Source: CAWJKP01 sp963843465 (lineage in GTDB: Bacteria; Planctomycetota; Planctomycetia; Pirellulales; Thermoguttaceae). Taken from it: DNA of 64,000 nt. Position numbers and translations under genes: made by a program. The stretch covers positions 186,001 through 250,000 of the forward strand of contig CAWJKP010000005.1 of the NCBI GenBank assembly GCA_963843465.1, read 5' to 3'. The number at the start of each line of letters is the position of its first letter. Positions within the stretch are counted from its first letter, which is position 1. The notes beneath the pieces are model-generated. The model saw only the letters and a program-made list of their open reading frames with translations. It was not told where the DNA came from and searched no databases. Shown here one piece after another: positions 17,631 to 24,727 of the stretch.

Positions 17631-18614
17631 CTACGCGTGGACCGTTTCGCCGATCGTGCGGAGCTCTTCGGGCGTGAGCAGGACTTGCGCCGCGGCGGCG
17701 TTCTCCACCGCCTGTTGGGGATTGCGAGCGCCGCACAACGCGGAGGTGATGCCCGGCTGGGAAATCGTCCAGGCGATCACCACCTGCGCGATGCTCACGC
17801 TGCGGCGCTCGGCGATCGGCCGGATACTCTCCAGCATGGCGTTGGTTTGCTCGACGGCCGCCGGTTGAAAGCGGGGATTGGTCTTCCGCAAGTCGCCCCG
17901 GCCATACTCCCGGTCGGGCCGGATCTTGCCGGTCAACAACCCATTGTCCAGGGGCGAATAGGCCAAGATGCTGATCTGATGCTGGCGGCAATAGTCGAGG
18001 CTGCCGCCGCTCTGGATGGCTCGCTCCAAGAGGCTGTAGCGCTCCTGGTCGGCATCGATCGGTCCGTAGGCCTTCAGGTCGTCGAGGCTGGCGTTGGAGA
18101 CGCCGATCGCCCGGATCTTCCCCTCCTCCTTCAGTTTCACCAGGGTTTCCATGGTCTGGGCGATGGGCGTGGTCGGGTCCTGCCAGTGCGTCTGATAGAG
18201 ATCGATGTATCCGGTCCCCAGTCGCCGCAGGCTCGCTTCCAACTCAGCGCGGATCGACGCCGGGCGGAGGCAGCGGTAGATCTCCTTTTCCGCCGGACCG
18301 GATGCGGCGCCGTAGCGGTCGGAATGGAAGAAGAACAGGCCCTCCTTGCGGTCCCAGATCAGGCCACACTTGGTGGCCAGGACCACCTTCTCGCGGCGGC
18401 CGGCGATGGCCCGGCCAACGATCTGCTCCGACAGCCCGAAGCCGTAGGCGGGGGCCGTATTGATAAGGTTGACGCCCTGGTCCAAGGCGGCGTGGATTGC
18501 CTGGGTGGACTGCTGTTCGTCGGTGCCGCCCCACATCCACCCCCCGATAGCCCAGGTGCCGAGGCCCACGGTGGAGATTTCGATTCCAGTCCCCCCCAGT
18601 TTGCGGTAAAGCAT
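17631..18614 (-). CDS. Aldo/keto reductase
   Basis: A 327-residue NAD(P)H-dependent oxidoreductase. The start is placed at MLYRKLGGTGIEIS, the canonical N-terminus; the upstream extension includes non-family sequence. The catalytic tetrad is visible: Asp in NLINTAPAYG (here replaced by Asn-Thr-Ala, so the usual Asp is not obvious), Tyr in APAYGFGLSE, Lys in VVLATKCG and His in DLYQTHWQDP. The C-terminal phosphate-binding loop SALCGARNPQQAVENAAA is present. The variation at the Asp position deserves attention. The substrate is unknown. Confidence 0.92.
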   Translation of the reverse strand: MLYRKLGGTGIEISTVGLGTWAIGGWMWGGTDEQQSTQAIHAALDQGVNLINTAPAYGFGLSEQIVGRAIAGRREKVVLATKCGLIWDRKEGLFFFHSDRYGAASGPAEKEIYRCLRPASIRAELEASLRRLGTGYIDLYQTHWQDPTTPIAQTMETLVKLKEEGKIRAIGVSNASLDDLKAYGPIDADQERYSLLERAIQSGGSLDYCRQHQISILAYSPLDNGLLTGKIRPDREYGRGDLRKTNPRFQPAAVEQTNAMLESIRPIAERRSVSIAQVVIAWTISQPGITSALCGARNPQQAVENAAAAQVLLTPEELRTIGETVHA

Positions 18615-18929
18615 CTCGGTTCTCCTCTGCGCAAGTTGATGGATTCCATTGGGTTCCGACGCTGGACGCAGCTTGGTTCCCCCAGCAAATACCATAACAA
18701 CTGATGAAACCAAAGGGAACAGGTGCCGATATACAGGTAGGATAATCGGTATTGACCGCAAAAATGGAACCACCTATCTTCTCTACCGATCGGTAAATTG
18801 GAAACTTGCGTCTCGACTCGGCAGCTACTTACCGGTAGGGATATCTGCCGCCATAGAAGCAGGAGACTTGCCCTGGGGAACCGGGAGCTGGCGCCCTCAA
18901 CTCAGAAGCGAGATTACCCGCGCAATGCG
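18615..18929. other. Intergenic region between divergent genes
   Basis: No gene or repeat is recognised. It contains one promoter-like pair reading towards the DUF1207 gene, given separately. The reading frames that cross it have no protein-like features. Confidence 0.5.
18752..18780 (+). promoter_or_regulatory. Sigma-70-like promoter before the DUF1207 gene
   Basis: TTGACC (18752-18757), a 17-base spacer and TATCTT (18775-18780), reading towards the outer-membrane protein gene. Transcription would begin about 140 bases before its start codon. Confidence 0.45.
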
Positions 18930-20012
18930 ATGCGGCCGGGCCGGCCGGGCCCTTGCTTCGGCGGGGCGCTGGGTGCCGTGCTATTGGGCATGGCCTGGCT
19001 CTGGGTGGGCGTGACCACGGCCCAAGGGCAACCGACGGCGTACACCTACGCCCTCCCGGCGCAGGCGGATATTTGGGGCTCGCCGACCCTGGATACCGGC
19101 CGGCAGATGCCCGCCTCGGTGGAGGCCCCCGAGATCATTTCTGCGGGTGCGCCGCCCTGCACGGATCTCGGGCAACCGCCGCCGTCAGTGCGGATTTTCG
19201 ATGGCTCGGCCCCTGCGGACGTGGGCCCGATGGTCGTGCCGGGCGGCGATTTCTGGAGTTGGCAGCTCCTGCCCGATGGGCTGATCTACCATTCCTACCT
19301 GGCGGGCGTGAAGGAGCCGCGTCTGAGCACCGTTTTTGATTACGTCAAGGGCTATGGCTGGATGTGGGATTCGACCCTGGGCGGCCGAGTAGGGATAGTG
19401 CGGTACGGGACGCAGAACGGGGTCCGGCCGGAAGGTTGGGAGTTCGACATCGAGGGGGCCGCCTTCCCGGAACTCGATTTCGAGCAGGACCGCAATCTGT
19501 CCGCCGTCGATTTCCGCGCCGGCGGCCTGGTGACCTACGGCTGCGATCGCTACCAGTGCAAGTTCGGCTACTACCACCTCTGCTCGCACGTCGGCGATGA
19601 GTACATGCTGATCTTCCCCACGCTCCAGCGGACCAACTATACCCGCGACGCCATCATCTGGGGCAATGCCTACTACCTGACCGACGACCTGCGGATCTAC
19701 GGCGAAGCCTCCTGGGCGTTTCACACGTGGGGCGACGCCAAGCCCTGGCAGTTCCAGATCGGGGCCGAGTACAGCCCCGTGAGTTGTGCGGGCGACTTTC
19801 GCGGATCGCCTTTCCTGGCCGTCGACGCGGAGTTCCGCCAGGATGTGAACTACGAGGCGACTTTCGTCGCCCAGGCCGGCTGGCAGTGGCTCGGGATCAA
19901 CAATCACCGCTTCCGGATCGGGGTACAGTTCTACACGGGCAAGAGCGAGATGCTCCAGTTCCTCTACACCAACGAGCGGATGGTGGGCATCGGCATCTGG
20001 TACGATTACTGA
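18930..20012 (+). CDS. DUF1207 family outer-membrane protein
   Basis: A 360-residue exported protein. I start at MRPGRPGPCFGGALG, which opens a signal peptide ending near TTAQGQP; the frame extends upstream by 44 codons but without family character. The body has many alternating aromatic beta strands, for example RAGGLVTYGCDRYQCKFGYY and FRIGVQFYTGKSEMLQFLY, and it ends in an aromatic YDY. This matches DUF1207, predicted to be a beta-barrel of planctomycetes and other Gram-negatives. Its cargo is unknown. A REPIN-like repeat follows the stop after a few bases. Confidence 0.8.
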   Translation: MRPGRPGPCFGGALGAVLLGMAWLWVGVTTAQGQPTAYTYALPAQADIWGSPTLDTGRQMPASVEAPEIISAGAPPCTDLGQPPPSVRIFDGSAPADVGPMVVPGGDFWSWQLLPDGLIYHSYLAGVKEPRLSTVFDYVKGYGWMWDSTLGGRVGIVRYGTQNGVRPEGWEFDIEGAAFPELDFEQDRNLSAVDFRAGGLVTYGCDRYQCKFGYYHLCSHVGDEYMLIFPTLQRTNYTRDAIIWGNAYYLTDDLRIYGEASWAFHTWGDAKPWQFQIGAEYSPVSCAGDFRGSPFLAVDAEFRQDVNYEATFVAQAGWQWLGINNHRFRIGVQFYTGKSEMLQFLYTNERMVGIGIWYDY

Positions 20013-20020
20013 GGCGCCTT

Positions 20021-20079
20021 GTAGCAGGCACACGCCGTGTGCCGTCCGCCGGTTACGGCACACGGCGTGTGCCTACTAC
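20021..20079. repeat. REPIN-like repeat, GTAGCAGGCACACGCC family, copy 2
   Basis: GTAGCAGGCACACGCCGTGT at the left, CACGGCGTGTGCCTACTAC at the right. Its terminal GTAG (minus strand) contains the TAG stop of the metallopeptidase gene. It lies between convergent genes. Confidence 0.92.
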
Positions 20080-21602
20080 TTTGCCATGAACTGGCGATAC
20101 TGGCGGTCGAGATCCTCGTAGCTGACGCCGGTCAGTTGGGCCAGCGTGCCGGCATTGGCCTGTCCGGAGTAGATGGCCGCCAGATAGGCGACCAGCGTAT
20201 CGCGGTAGCGGCCTTTCTGGCCGTGGATGAGGAAATGGGTCAGTCCGGCGGCCTGGCTGTAGAGCGTGGCGATGCGTTTGTCGGCCTGGAGCTGTTCCCT
20301 GCCCATGGCGGTGAAATCGGCCAGCGGCACGTAGAAGTTGTCGTGCAGCAGGCGGAACCGCGCGGCCTGCATCCGCAGGTCGTCGGCGCCGCCGAGCACG
20401 TAGAAGCCGTCCTCCTCGCGGAGCGACTCCATGTACATGGCGATCCCCTCGACCACCCAGATGTTGTCGCGGCCGCCCACGGCCGCCACCACCGGCCGCG
20501 ACTCGTTGAACAGTTGATGGGTGGCCTCGTGGTTGAGGGTCCGCGGGTCGTAGTCTTTGCCGCCGAAGAAGAACGCCTGGCGGCGGTAATCGTCATAGAA
20601 GCCCAGCGAGATGCCGATGTTGGGATTCGTCGCCTGGAGGTGGCGGTTGAAGTCCTCGCGGTCGCGGAAGTAGGTCACTTCATGGCGGGGCACGTCGATC
20701 CGCCGGCCCCGGCCGCGGCCGTCGAAGAGCGAGGCCACCTGGTCCTCGCTGGCGTAGTAGCGGACGAAGAGCTGCTTCCAGACGCGGTAGAGCCGCTCCA
20801 GCTTCTGGCCCAACTCCACGCCCGCCTCCAGGCTGTGGTTGGTGCGGACGCGGTAGTGCTCGGTCTGGATGATCCAGCCCGACTGGATGTCGCCGTGCAG
20901 CCGGGCGTCGTCCTCGGCCGAGACCCAGCGGCCGTTGGCATAGCGCTCGCCGGCGTTGTAGCGGTGGACCCAGGTCTTGGGAATCCAGCCGAATCGGGCG
21001 TGCCAGACCATGCCCTTTCGCAGGTTGGCCACCTCGTCGGCGCTGCGCCACTGGCCCTGGAACCGCTGGTAGCCCAGGATGCGACGGATCGCTTCGTGGT
21101 CGGGGTACTCGTGGATCGCGGCCATCATCAGGTCGAAGGCCAGCGACGCTCGGTTGCGGAGCACGGCCTTGCGGGCCAGGTCGAACAGCGCCGTGGCCTG
21201 CTTGCACTGCAACTTGGCCAACCGGGCGTCCCACTGGACCACATTCTCCGGGGCGGCGGCGGCCAGGGGCGGCCTTCCCACGACCTGCGGCAGGATCGCC
21301 AGGTAGAGCTTGTTCGGGTCTTGTGGCCGCAGCCAGCTTCTGGTCTTGCGGGCCTGCTCGGCCAGGCCGTGCGACTCACACCAGGCGCCTAGCTCGTCGA
21401 GTTGCCCGCGGTACTTGGCGGAGAGCTCCTCGGCCGCCCGGTCGATATCGTCCGCGCTGGCCCGCGGCGCCGACGCCACGACCAATAGCCCGAGGGCGAC
21501 CGGCCAGAGAAGCCGAAGCGGATTTTGGATTCTGGATTTTGGATTCTGGATTCTGCTCCAAGCACCAAGCACAAGGCACCAGCACTGAAGTCCAAAATCC
21601 AA
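20076..21602 (-). CDS. DUF1570-type secreted metallopeptidase-like protein
   Basis: A 508-residue protein with a HExxH zinc motif (HEATH, residues 358-362) inside the sequence TLNHEATHQLFNE, typical of DUF1570 proteins of planctomycetes. Upstream are helical repeats and a SGWIIQTEHYRVRTNHS strand segment; downstream VVEGIAMYMESLREED could hold the third zinc ligand. The signal sequence proper begins at LRLLWPVALGLLVVASAPRA. The only ATG in frame precedes it by 28 residues encoded by a run of degenerate 'CCAAAATCC' repeats, so the native start may have been displaced. Periplasmic or extracellular. Confidence 0.82.
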   Translation of the reverse strand: MDFGLQCWCLVLGAWSRIQNPKSRIQNPLRLLWPVALGLLVVASAPRASADDIDRAAEELSAKYRGQLDELGAWCESHGLAEQARKTRSWLRPQDPNKLYLAILPQVVGRPPLAAAAPENVVQWDARLAKLQCKQATALFDLARKAVLRNRASLAFDLMMAAIHEYPDHEAIRRILGYQRFQGQWRSADEVANLRKGMVWHARFGWIPKTWVHRYNAGERYANGRWVSAEDDARLHGDIQSGWIIQTEHYRVRTNHSLEAGVELGQKLERLYRVWKQLFVRYYASEDQVASLFDGRGRGRRIDVPRHEVTYFRDREDFNRHLQATNPNIGISLGFYDDYRRQAFFFGGKDYDPRTLNHEATHQLFNESRPVVAAVGGRDNIWVVEGIAMYMESLREEDGFYVLGGADDLRMQAARFRLLHDNFYVPLADFTAMGREQLQADKRIATLYSQAAGLTHFLIHGQKGRYRDTLVAYLAAIYSGQANAGTLAQLTGVSYEDLDRQYRQFMAK

Positions 21603-21613
21603 AATCCAAAATG
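21519..21613. repeat. Tandem GGATTTTGGATTCTGG repeats and flanking spacer
   Basis: Degenerate units of GATTTTGGATTCTGGATT occur about four times before and twice after a 45-base spacer (CAAGCACCAAGCACAAGGCA). The tract provides the start codon and first 28 residues of the metallopeptidase frame and fills the gap to the anti-sigma factor gene. Confidence 0.7.
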
Positions 21614-21614
21614 C

Positions 21615-22649
21615 CTACGGGGCGCCGGTGGAGATGAAGACTAGCGGAGCGGCGGAACTGCCGGCGACAACCGAATCGTTGCGGTGGTCGCCGGCGGCCA
21701 CCAGGCCGGTGTCGTTGACGAAGACATCGTCGCCGTCCTCGATCGGGCGGGAGGAGGTGAGAAACCGCACCTGCCCGTCCTCAAACAGCACGTTCTGCCC
21801 TTGCCCGCCGTGGTTCTCGCTCTGGAACCCCGGGAGCGTGTCGCTGGGCGCGTCGGCCATCAGGGCGAAGGTGGGCCGCGAGAGGTTGCGGGTGGAGACA
21901 TAGCGGCCGTCTTCGACGTACCCCAGCGAGTAGCCGTAAGTGCCGCCCATCACGCTCCGCAGCCGCTCCAGCTCCCGGCCGGTGGCGGCCTGAAGCTGGC
22001 CCAGCGAAGGCGCCTGGAAGGTGCGATCCGCGGCCAGCGACGATCCGGGACAGACGACCCGCTGCGGGGAATCCAAGAGCCCGTCGTTCAACAGCGCGGG
22101 GGCGTAGATCCCCGCGGCGGCCAGGTTGCCCTGCTGCGGCACCTGGGGGAAGTATTGACCGTGGTGCTCGCTATACTGGACCAGCGCCGTGCCGAGTTGC
22201 TGGAGGTTGTCCTGGCAGGCCATCACCCGGGCGCGGAAGCGGCTGCTCTGGATCGCCGGGAAGATCAACAACACCGCCGTGACCATGATCCCGGCCATCA
22301 CCGATACGTCGGTCCAACGCCAGGAGCCGCCGGCGGGAAGCAGGCCGCCGGCGGGAAGCTGGGTTGCCGCGGGCAGCGGAGTCGTGCGAGGCGATACGGT
22401 TTCGGCCGGCTGGCCGGTCGGGGCCTCGGCAAAGGCGGCAATGAAATGGCACGTCCGCCGGGCCAGGCCGGGCGGCGGCTCGAACTCGCAGGACGCCCCC
22501 CGCAGAAACTCGATCCGTTTGCGGAGGGCCACCAGGCGCTTGCGCAGTTCGGCGCTGGCCCGCAATTGCTCTTCCAGCGCGGCCTGCTCGTCGTCTTCCA
22601 ACGCCCCGAGCAGGTAACCGAGCAATTGCTGTGCAGGCCAACTAGCCAT
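21615..22649 (-). CDS. Membrane anti-sigma factor with DUF1559-like domain
   Basis: A 344-residue protein. Its N-terminus (LLGYLLGALEDDEQAALEEQ) is the helical anti-sigma domain shape that binds ECF sigma factors, without a zinc motif. A Pro/Gly-rich stretch made of direct repeats precedes a transmembrane helix near residues 113-131 (VSVMAGIMVTAVLLIFPAI). The exported part has CQDNLQQLGTALVQYSEHHG and QSENHGGQGQNVLFEDGQVR, as in DUF1559 pilin-like proteins of planctomycetes. It overlaps the upstream sigma gene by eight bases. It probably holds the sigma factor at the membrane until an envelope signal arrives. Confidence 0.85.
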   Translation of the reverse strand: MASWPAQQLLGYLLGALEDDEQAALEEQLRASAELRKRLVALRKRIEFLRGASCEFEPPPGLARRTCHFIAAFAEAPTGQPAETVSPRTTPLPAATQLPAGGLLPAGGSWRWTDVSVMAGIMVTAVLLIFPAIQSSRFRARVMACQDNLQQLGTALVQYSEHHGQYFPQVPQQGNLAAAGIYAPALLNDGLLDSPQRVVCPGSSLAADRTFQAPSLGQLQAATGRELERLRSVMGGTYGYSLGYVEDGRYVSTRNLSRPTFALMADAPSDTLPGFQSENHGGQGQNVLFEDGQVRFLTSSRPIEDGDDVFVNDTGLVAAGDHRNDSVVAGSSAAPLVFISTGAP

Positions 22650-23298
22650 TTCCGAGTAATTCGCTGGGAGTGATCGCCTGGTTCAGTTTGCCGACGGCGG
22701 CATGGAGACGGCTCTTCACCGTGCCTACGGGAATCCCGAGGACTTGGGCGGCCTCGCGGTACTTGAGCCCCTGGTAATAGACCAGCAACAGCACTTCCCT
22801 GAGCGGCTCCGGCAACTGGTCGACGCAACGGCGGACCCGGCCTTGCAACTCCGACGATTCGGCCCGGGCCAGCGGATCCGACTCCTGGCTGCCGAGCACG
22901 TCTTCCAGGCAGCCCGATTCCTCGTCCTGCCCGTTTCCCTGCGCCCGGCGGCTGAGGCTGACCATGCGGTGGCGGCGGTTACGGCGTTGGGCATCGATTG
23001 CCTGGTTGGTAGCCACGGTGTAGAGCCAGGGGCGGACCTTCCGTCCCTGCTCGAACTGCTCGCACTTCAGGTGTACCTGGAGGAACGTCGCCTGGAAGGC
23101 GTCCTCGGCCATCTCGGCGTCGCCCAGGTAGTGGCGAAGGTAGCCGAACAACTCCCGCTCGTAGCGGTGGACGAGCTCCTCGAACGTCCGGCGGTCGCCG
23201 GCCTGGCGATAGGTCAAGAGGAGGTCTTCATCGCTCCACTCGGCATACCGCGCGGACGTGGCGACTCGAAGCTGCACCTGGTTGATTGTGCTGTTCAT
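22642..23298 (-). CDS. ECF-type RNA polymerase sigma factor
   Basis: A 218-residue sigma-70 family protein of the extracytoplasmic-function type. Region 2 (RTFEELVHRYERELFGYLRH, then DAEMAEDAFQATFLQVH and PWLYTVATNQAIDAQRR) binds the -10 element; region 4 (LPEPLREVLLLVYYQGLKYR, then AQVLGIPVGTVKSRLHAAVG) is the helix-turn-helix for -35. The start at MNSTINQVQLRV is preferred; a longer frame upstream runs through repeat sequence. Its stop codon overlaps the anti-sigma factor start, so they form one operon. The regulon is unknown. Confidence 0.93.
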   Translation of the reverse strand: MNSTINQVQLRVATSARYAEWSDEDLLLTYRQAGDRRTFEELVHRYERELFGYLRHYLGDAEMAEDAFQATFLQVHLKCEQFEQGRKVRPWLYTVATNQAIDAQRRNRRHRMVSLSRRAQGNGQDEESGCLEDVLGSQESDPLARAESSELQGRVRRCVDQLPEPLREVLLLVYYQGLKYREAAQVLGIPVGTVKSRLHAAVGKLNQAITPSELLGNG

Positions 23299-23994
23299 TT
23301 TTCTACGGCATATAACAGGGGAGGGTTCGCCGGTTCTCGGGCACTCCATTGGCCGCAAGAGGGGCAATCGCTCCCACAGAGGTATTCTAACAACTCCAGG
23401 CGTCAACGCCACGCCGAGATAACGGCCTTGATGGAAGGGAAAAAGGGGACAGGCACCTTTTGCCGCGACCAACCTTCGGTCGGTGCCCGCCCTTCGGGTG
23501 CTTCACACAAAAGGTGCCTGTCCCCGTTTTCCCCCGTTGGCGACGCATAGCCCCCCTTATGCAAGTGCCATGCCAACGCCCGGCGGCGCCTTGCCGCGGC
23601 AGGCTCGCAACACAGCCGGAGACGGTTAACGCCTTAGTCAACCTCCACTTAGACCCGATGTTCTCGGAGCGCCTCAGAGCACGTTCCGTCCCACGGAATG
23701 AGACGGCCGCCGTGCAAGTCTTCGCGGAAATTACACGCCGGTGGGCTGGCTGGGCCGCTAGATCGAAACGATCACAGTCCAGGGTCGTTTCGATCCCGCG
23801 TTGGACCACGCGCGGAGGTCTTGCTCCATTTGTCTATTGTCCCGGATTCTCCGCGAATTGTCCAGGAACTCGCCGGTTAGTACCTGCCAAATCGGCAGCC
23901 ACACCCTCTCATCCTCGTTAGGTATGCCCCGCCTGCCGGGCGGGACGCTTGAGCGATTGCCGAGCGTGGCAACCAACCGCTTGCCGAGCGGGAC
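23299..23994. other. Long intergenic region with two palindromes
   Basis: About 700 bases without a supportable gene. It holds the GGGGACAGGCACC palindrome (23441-23530) and a perfect 11-bp stem hairpin GATCGAAACGA/TCGTTTCGATC (23764-23797 approximately). The frames crossing it are not protein-like. It lies between the sigma factor operon and the MNT/HEPN pair. Confidence 0.55.
23441..23530. repeat. GGGGACAGGCACCTTTTG palindromic repeat
   Basis: AAAAGGGGACAGGCACCTTT on the left and AAAGGTGCCTGTCCCCGTTT on the right, around two small inner hairpins (CCAACCTTCGGTCGG and GCCCGCCCTTCGGGTGC). This repeat is widespread in planctomycetes and deltaproteobacteria in my experience, sometimes near IS200-type transposases. 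Confidence 0.85.
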
Positions 23995-24288
23995 TCACGA
24001 CAGGGCAAGGTTGAGCTTGCCACGACAGTCCATGCGGATCCGATCAACTTGGCGCAGGGCAGCTTCCATTTGTCGTTTGCTGGCCGTCAGGCCGGGATCG
24101 TCAAGTTGATGAGTCTTGGGCACCACGAGCCCGTTTTCTTGGAGGAGCGCCTTGAGGTACTTTTCCGCTGCTTGCTGGCAATGAAAGCACACGACGTCTC
24201 GCGGAGGCGGGGTTTCGGCTGCGAGCTTGCGTGCCGCCTCCCAATCCTGCTCGGCTTTGCGAACCCACTTGGCGGTTTCGCGCTTCAT
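23995..24288 (-). CDS. HEPN domain protein, apparently with internal deletion
   Basis: A 97-residue HEPN protein beginning MKRETAKWVRKAEQDWEAAR; the conserved helix RDVVCFHCQQAAEKYLKALL is intact. After VPKTHQL the next family element should be a long helix pair, but the frame jumps directly to DDPGLTASKRQMEAALRQ, which looks like the C-terminal helix. About 35 residues seem lost in frame. HEPN/MNT pairs are toxin-antitoxin systems in which the MNT enzyme modifies the HEPN RNase. This shortened copy may be inactive. It is the second gene of the pair. Confidence 0.8.
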   Translation of the reverse strand: MKRETAKWVRKAEQDWEAARKLAAETPPPRDVVCFHCQQAAEKYLKALLQENGLVVPKTHQLDDPGLTASKRQMEAALRQVDRIRMDCRGKLNLALS

Positions 24289-24643
24289 AAAGAACCTTGC
24301 CTTTTTCGAGGATCTCACGCAGGAACCAATCGTTGTCCTTCAAGCCACGCTCGATTTGCCGGGGAGTGCGCACAATCAGGTCGAGTGAAAAGAGGCGATT
24401 AAATGACATTTTGATGCGGATGGATTGATCGATGGCGTCCTTGGTCCGCATGATAACCAGCAGATCGACGTCGCTTTCTTCATCTGGTTTCCCGTAGGCA
24501 TAGGAGCCGAATAGAATGATCTTCTCCGGCCGAAAACGCTTGGCAATGCGATGCACAAAACGGCGAATCGCTGCCAAGGGAATGTTTGGCGAGGCGTAAC
24601 GGTACGGCTGCACGTATCGGGGGGTAGTCTGCTTCTTGGCCAT
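24101..24643 (-). CDS. MNT-type nucleotidyltransferase
   Basis: A nucleotidyltransferase with the motif GSYAYGKPDEESDVDLLV (GS followed by DxD), which transfers nucleotides to its HEPN partner. The family domain ends at about EKGKVLYEA, residue 120, at the point where the HEPN gene starts. The frame then runs on for 60 residues across the HEPN gene, with an Arg/Ser-rich tail that has no family character. The original stop has probably been lost by an indel, creating an unusual overlap of about 190 bases with the HEPN gene. Confidence 0.82.
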   Translation of the reverse strand: MAKKQTTPRYVQPYRYASPNIPLAAIRRFVHRIAKRFRPEKIILFGSYAYGKPDEESDVDLLVIMRTKDAIDQSIRIKMSFNRLFSLDLIVRTPRQIERGLKDNDWFLREILEKGKVLYEARNRQVGSQSRAGLGGGTQARSRNPASARRRVLSLPASSGKVPQGAPPRKRARGAQDSST

Positions 24644-24688
24644 GCCGTCATTCTACAGCAAAATCCGGCGGGCCACCTTGCGGAGGCT

Positions 24689-24719
24689 GCCGGAACGCCA
24701 CGGAGGGCGTTCCCTACAG
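24689..24719. repeat. GGAACGCCACGGAGGGCGTTCC hairpin
   Basis: GGAACGCC and GGCGTTCC flank a short loop and are followed by CTACAG. A related hairpin is at 1273-1301 (GGAACGCCACGCAGCGCGTT). REP-like. It lies just beyond the end of the hydrolase gene. Confidence 0.55.
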
Positions 24720-24727
24720 TATGTTCT

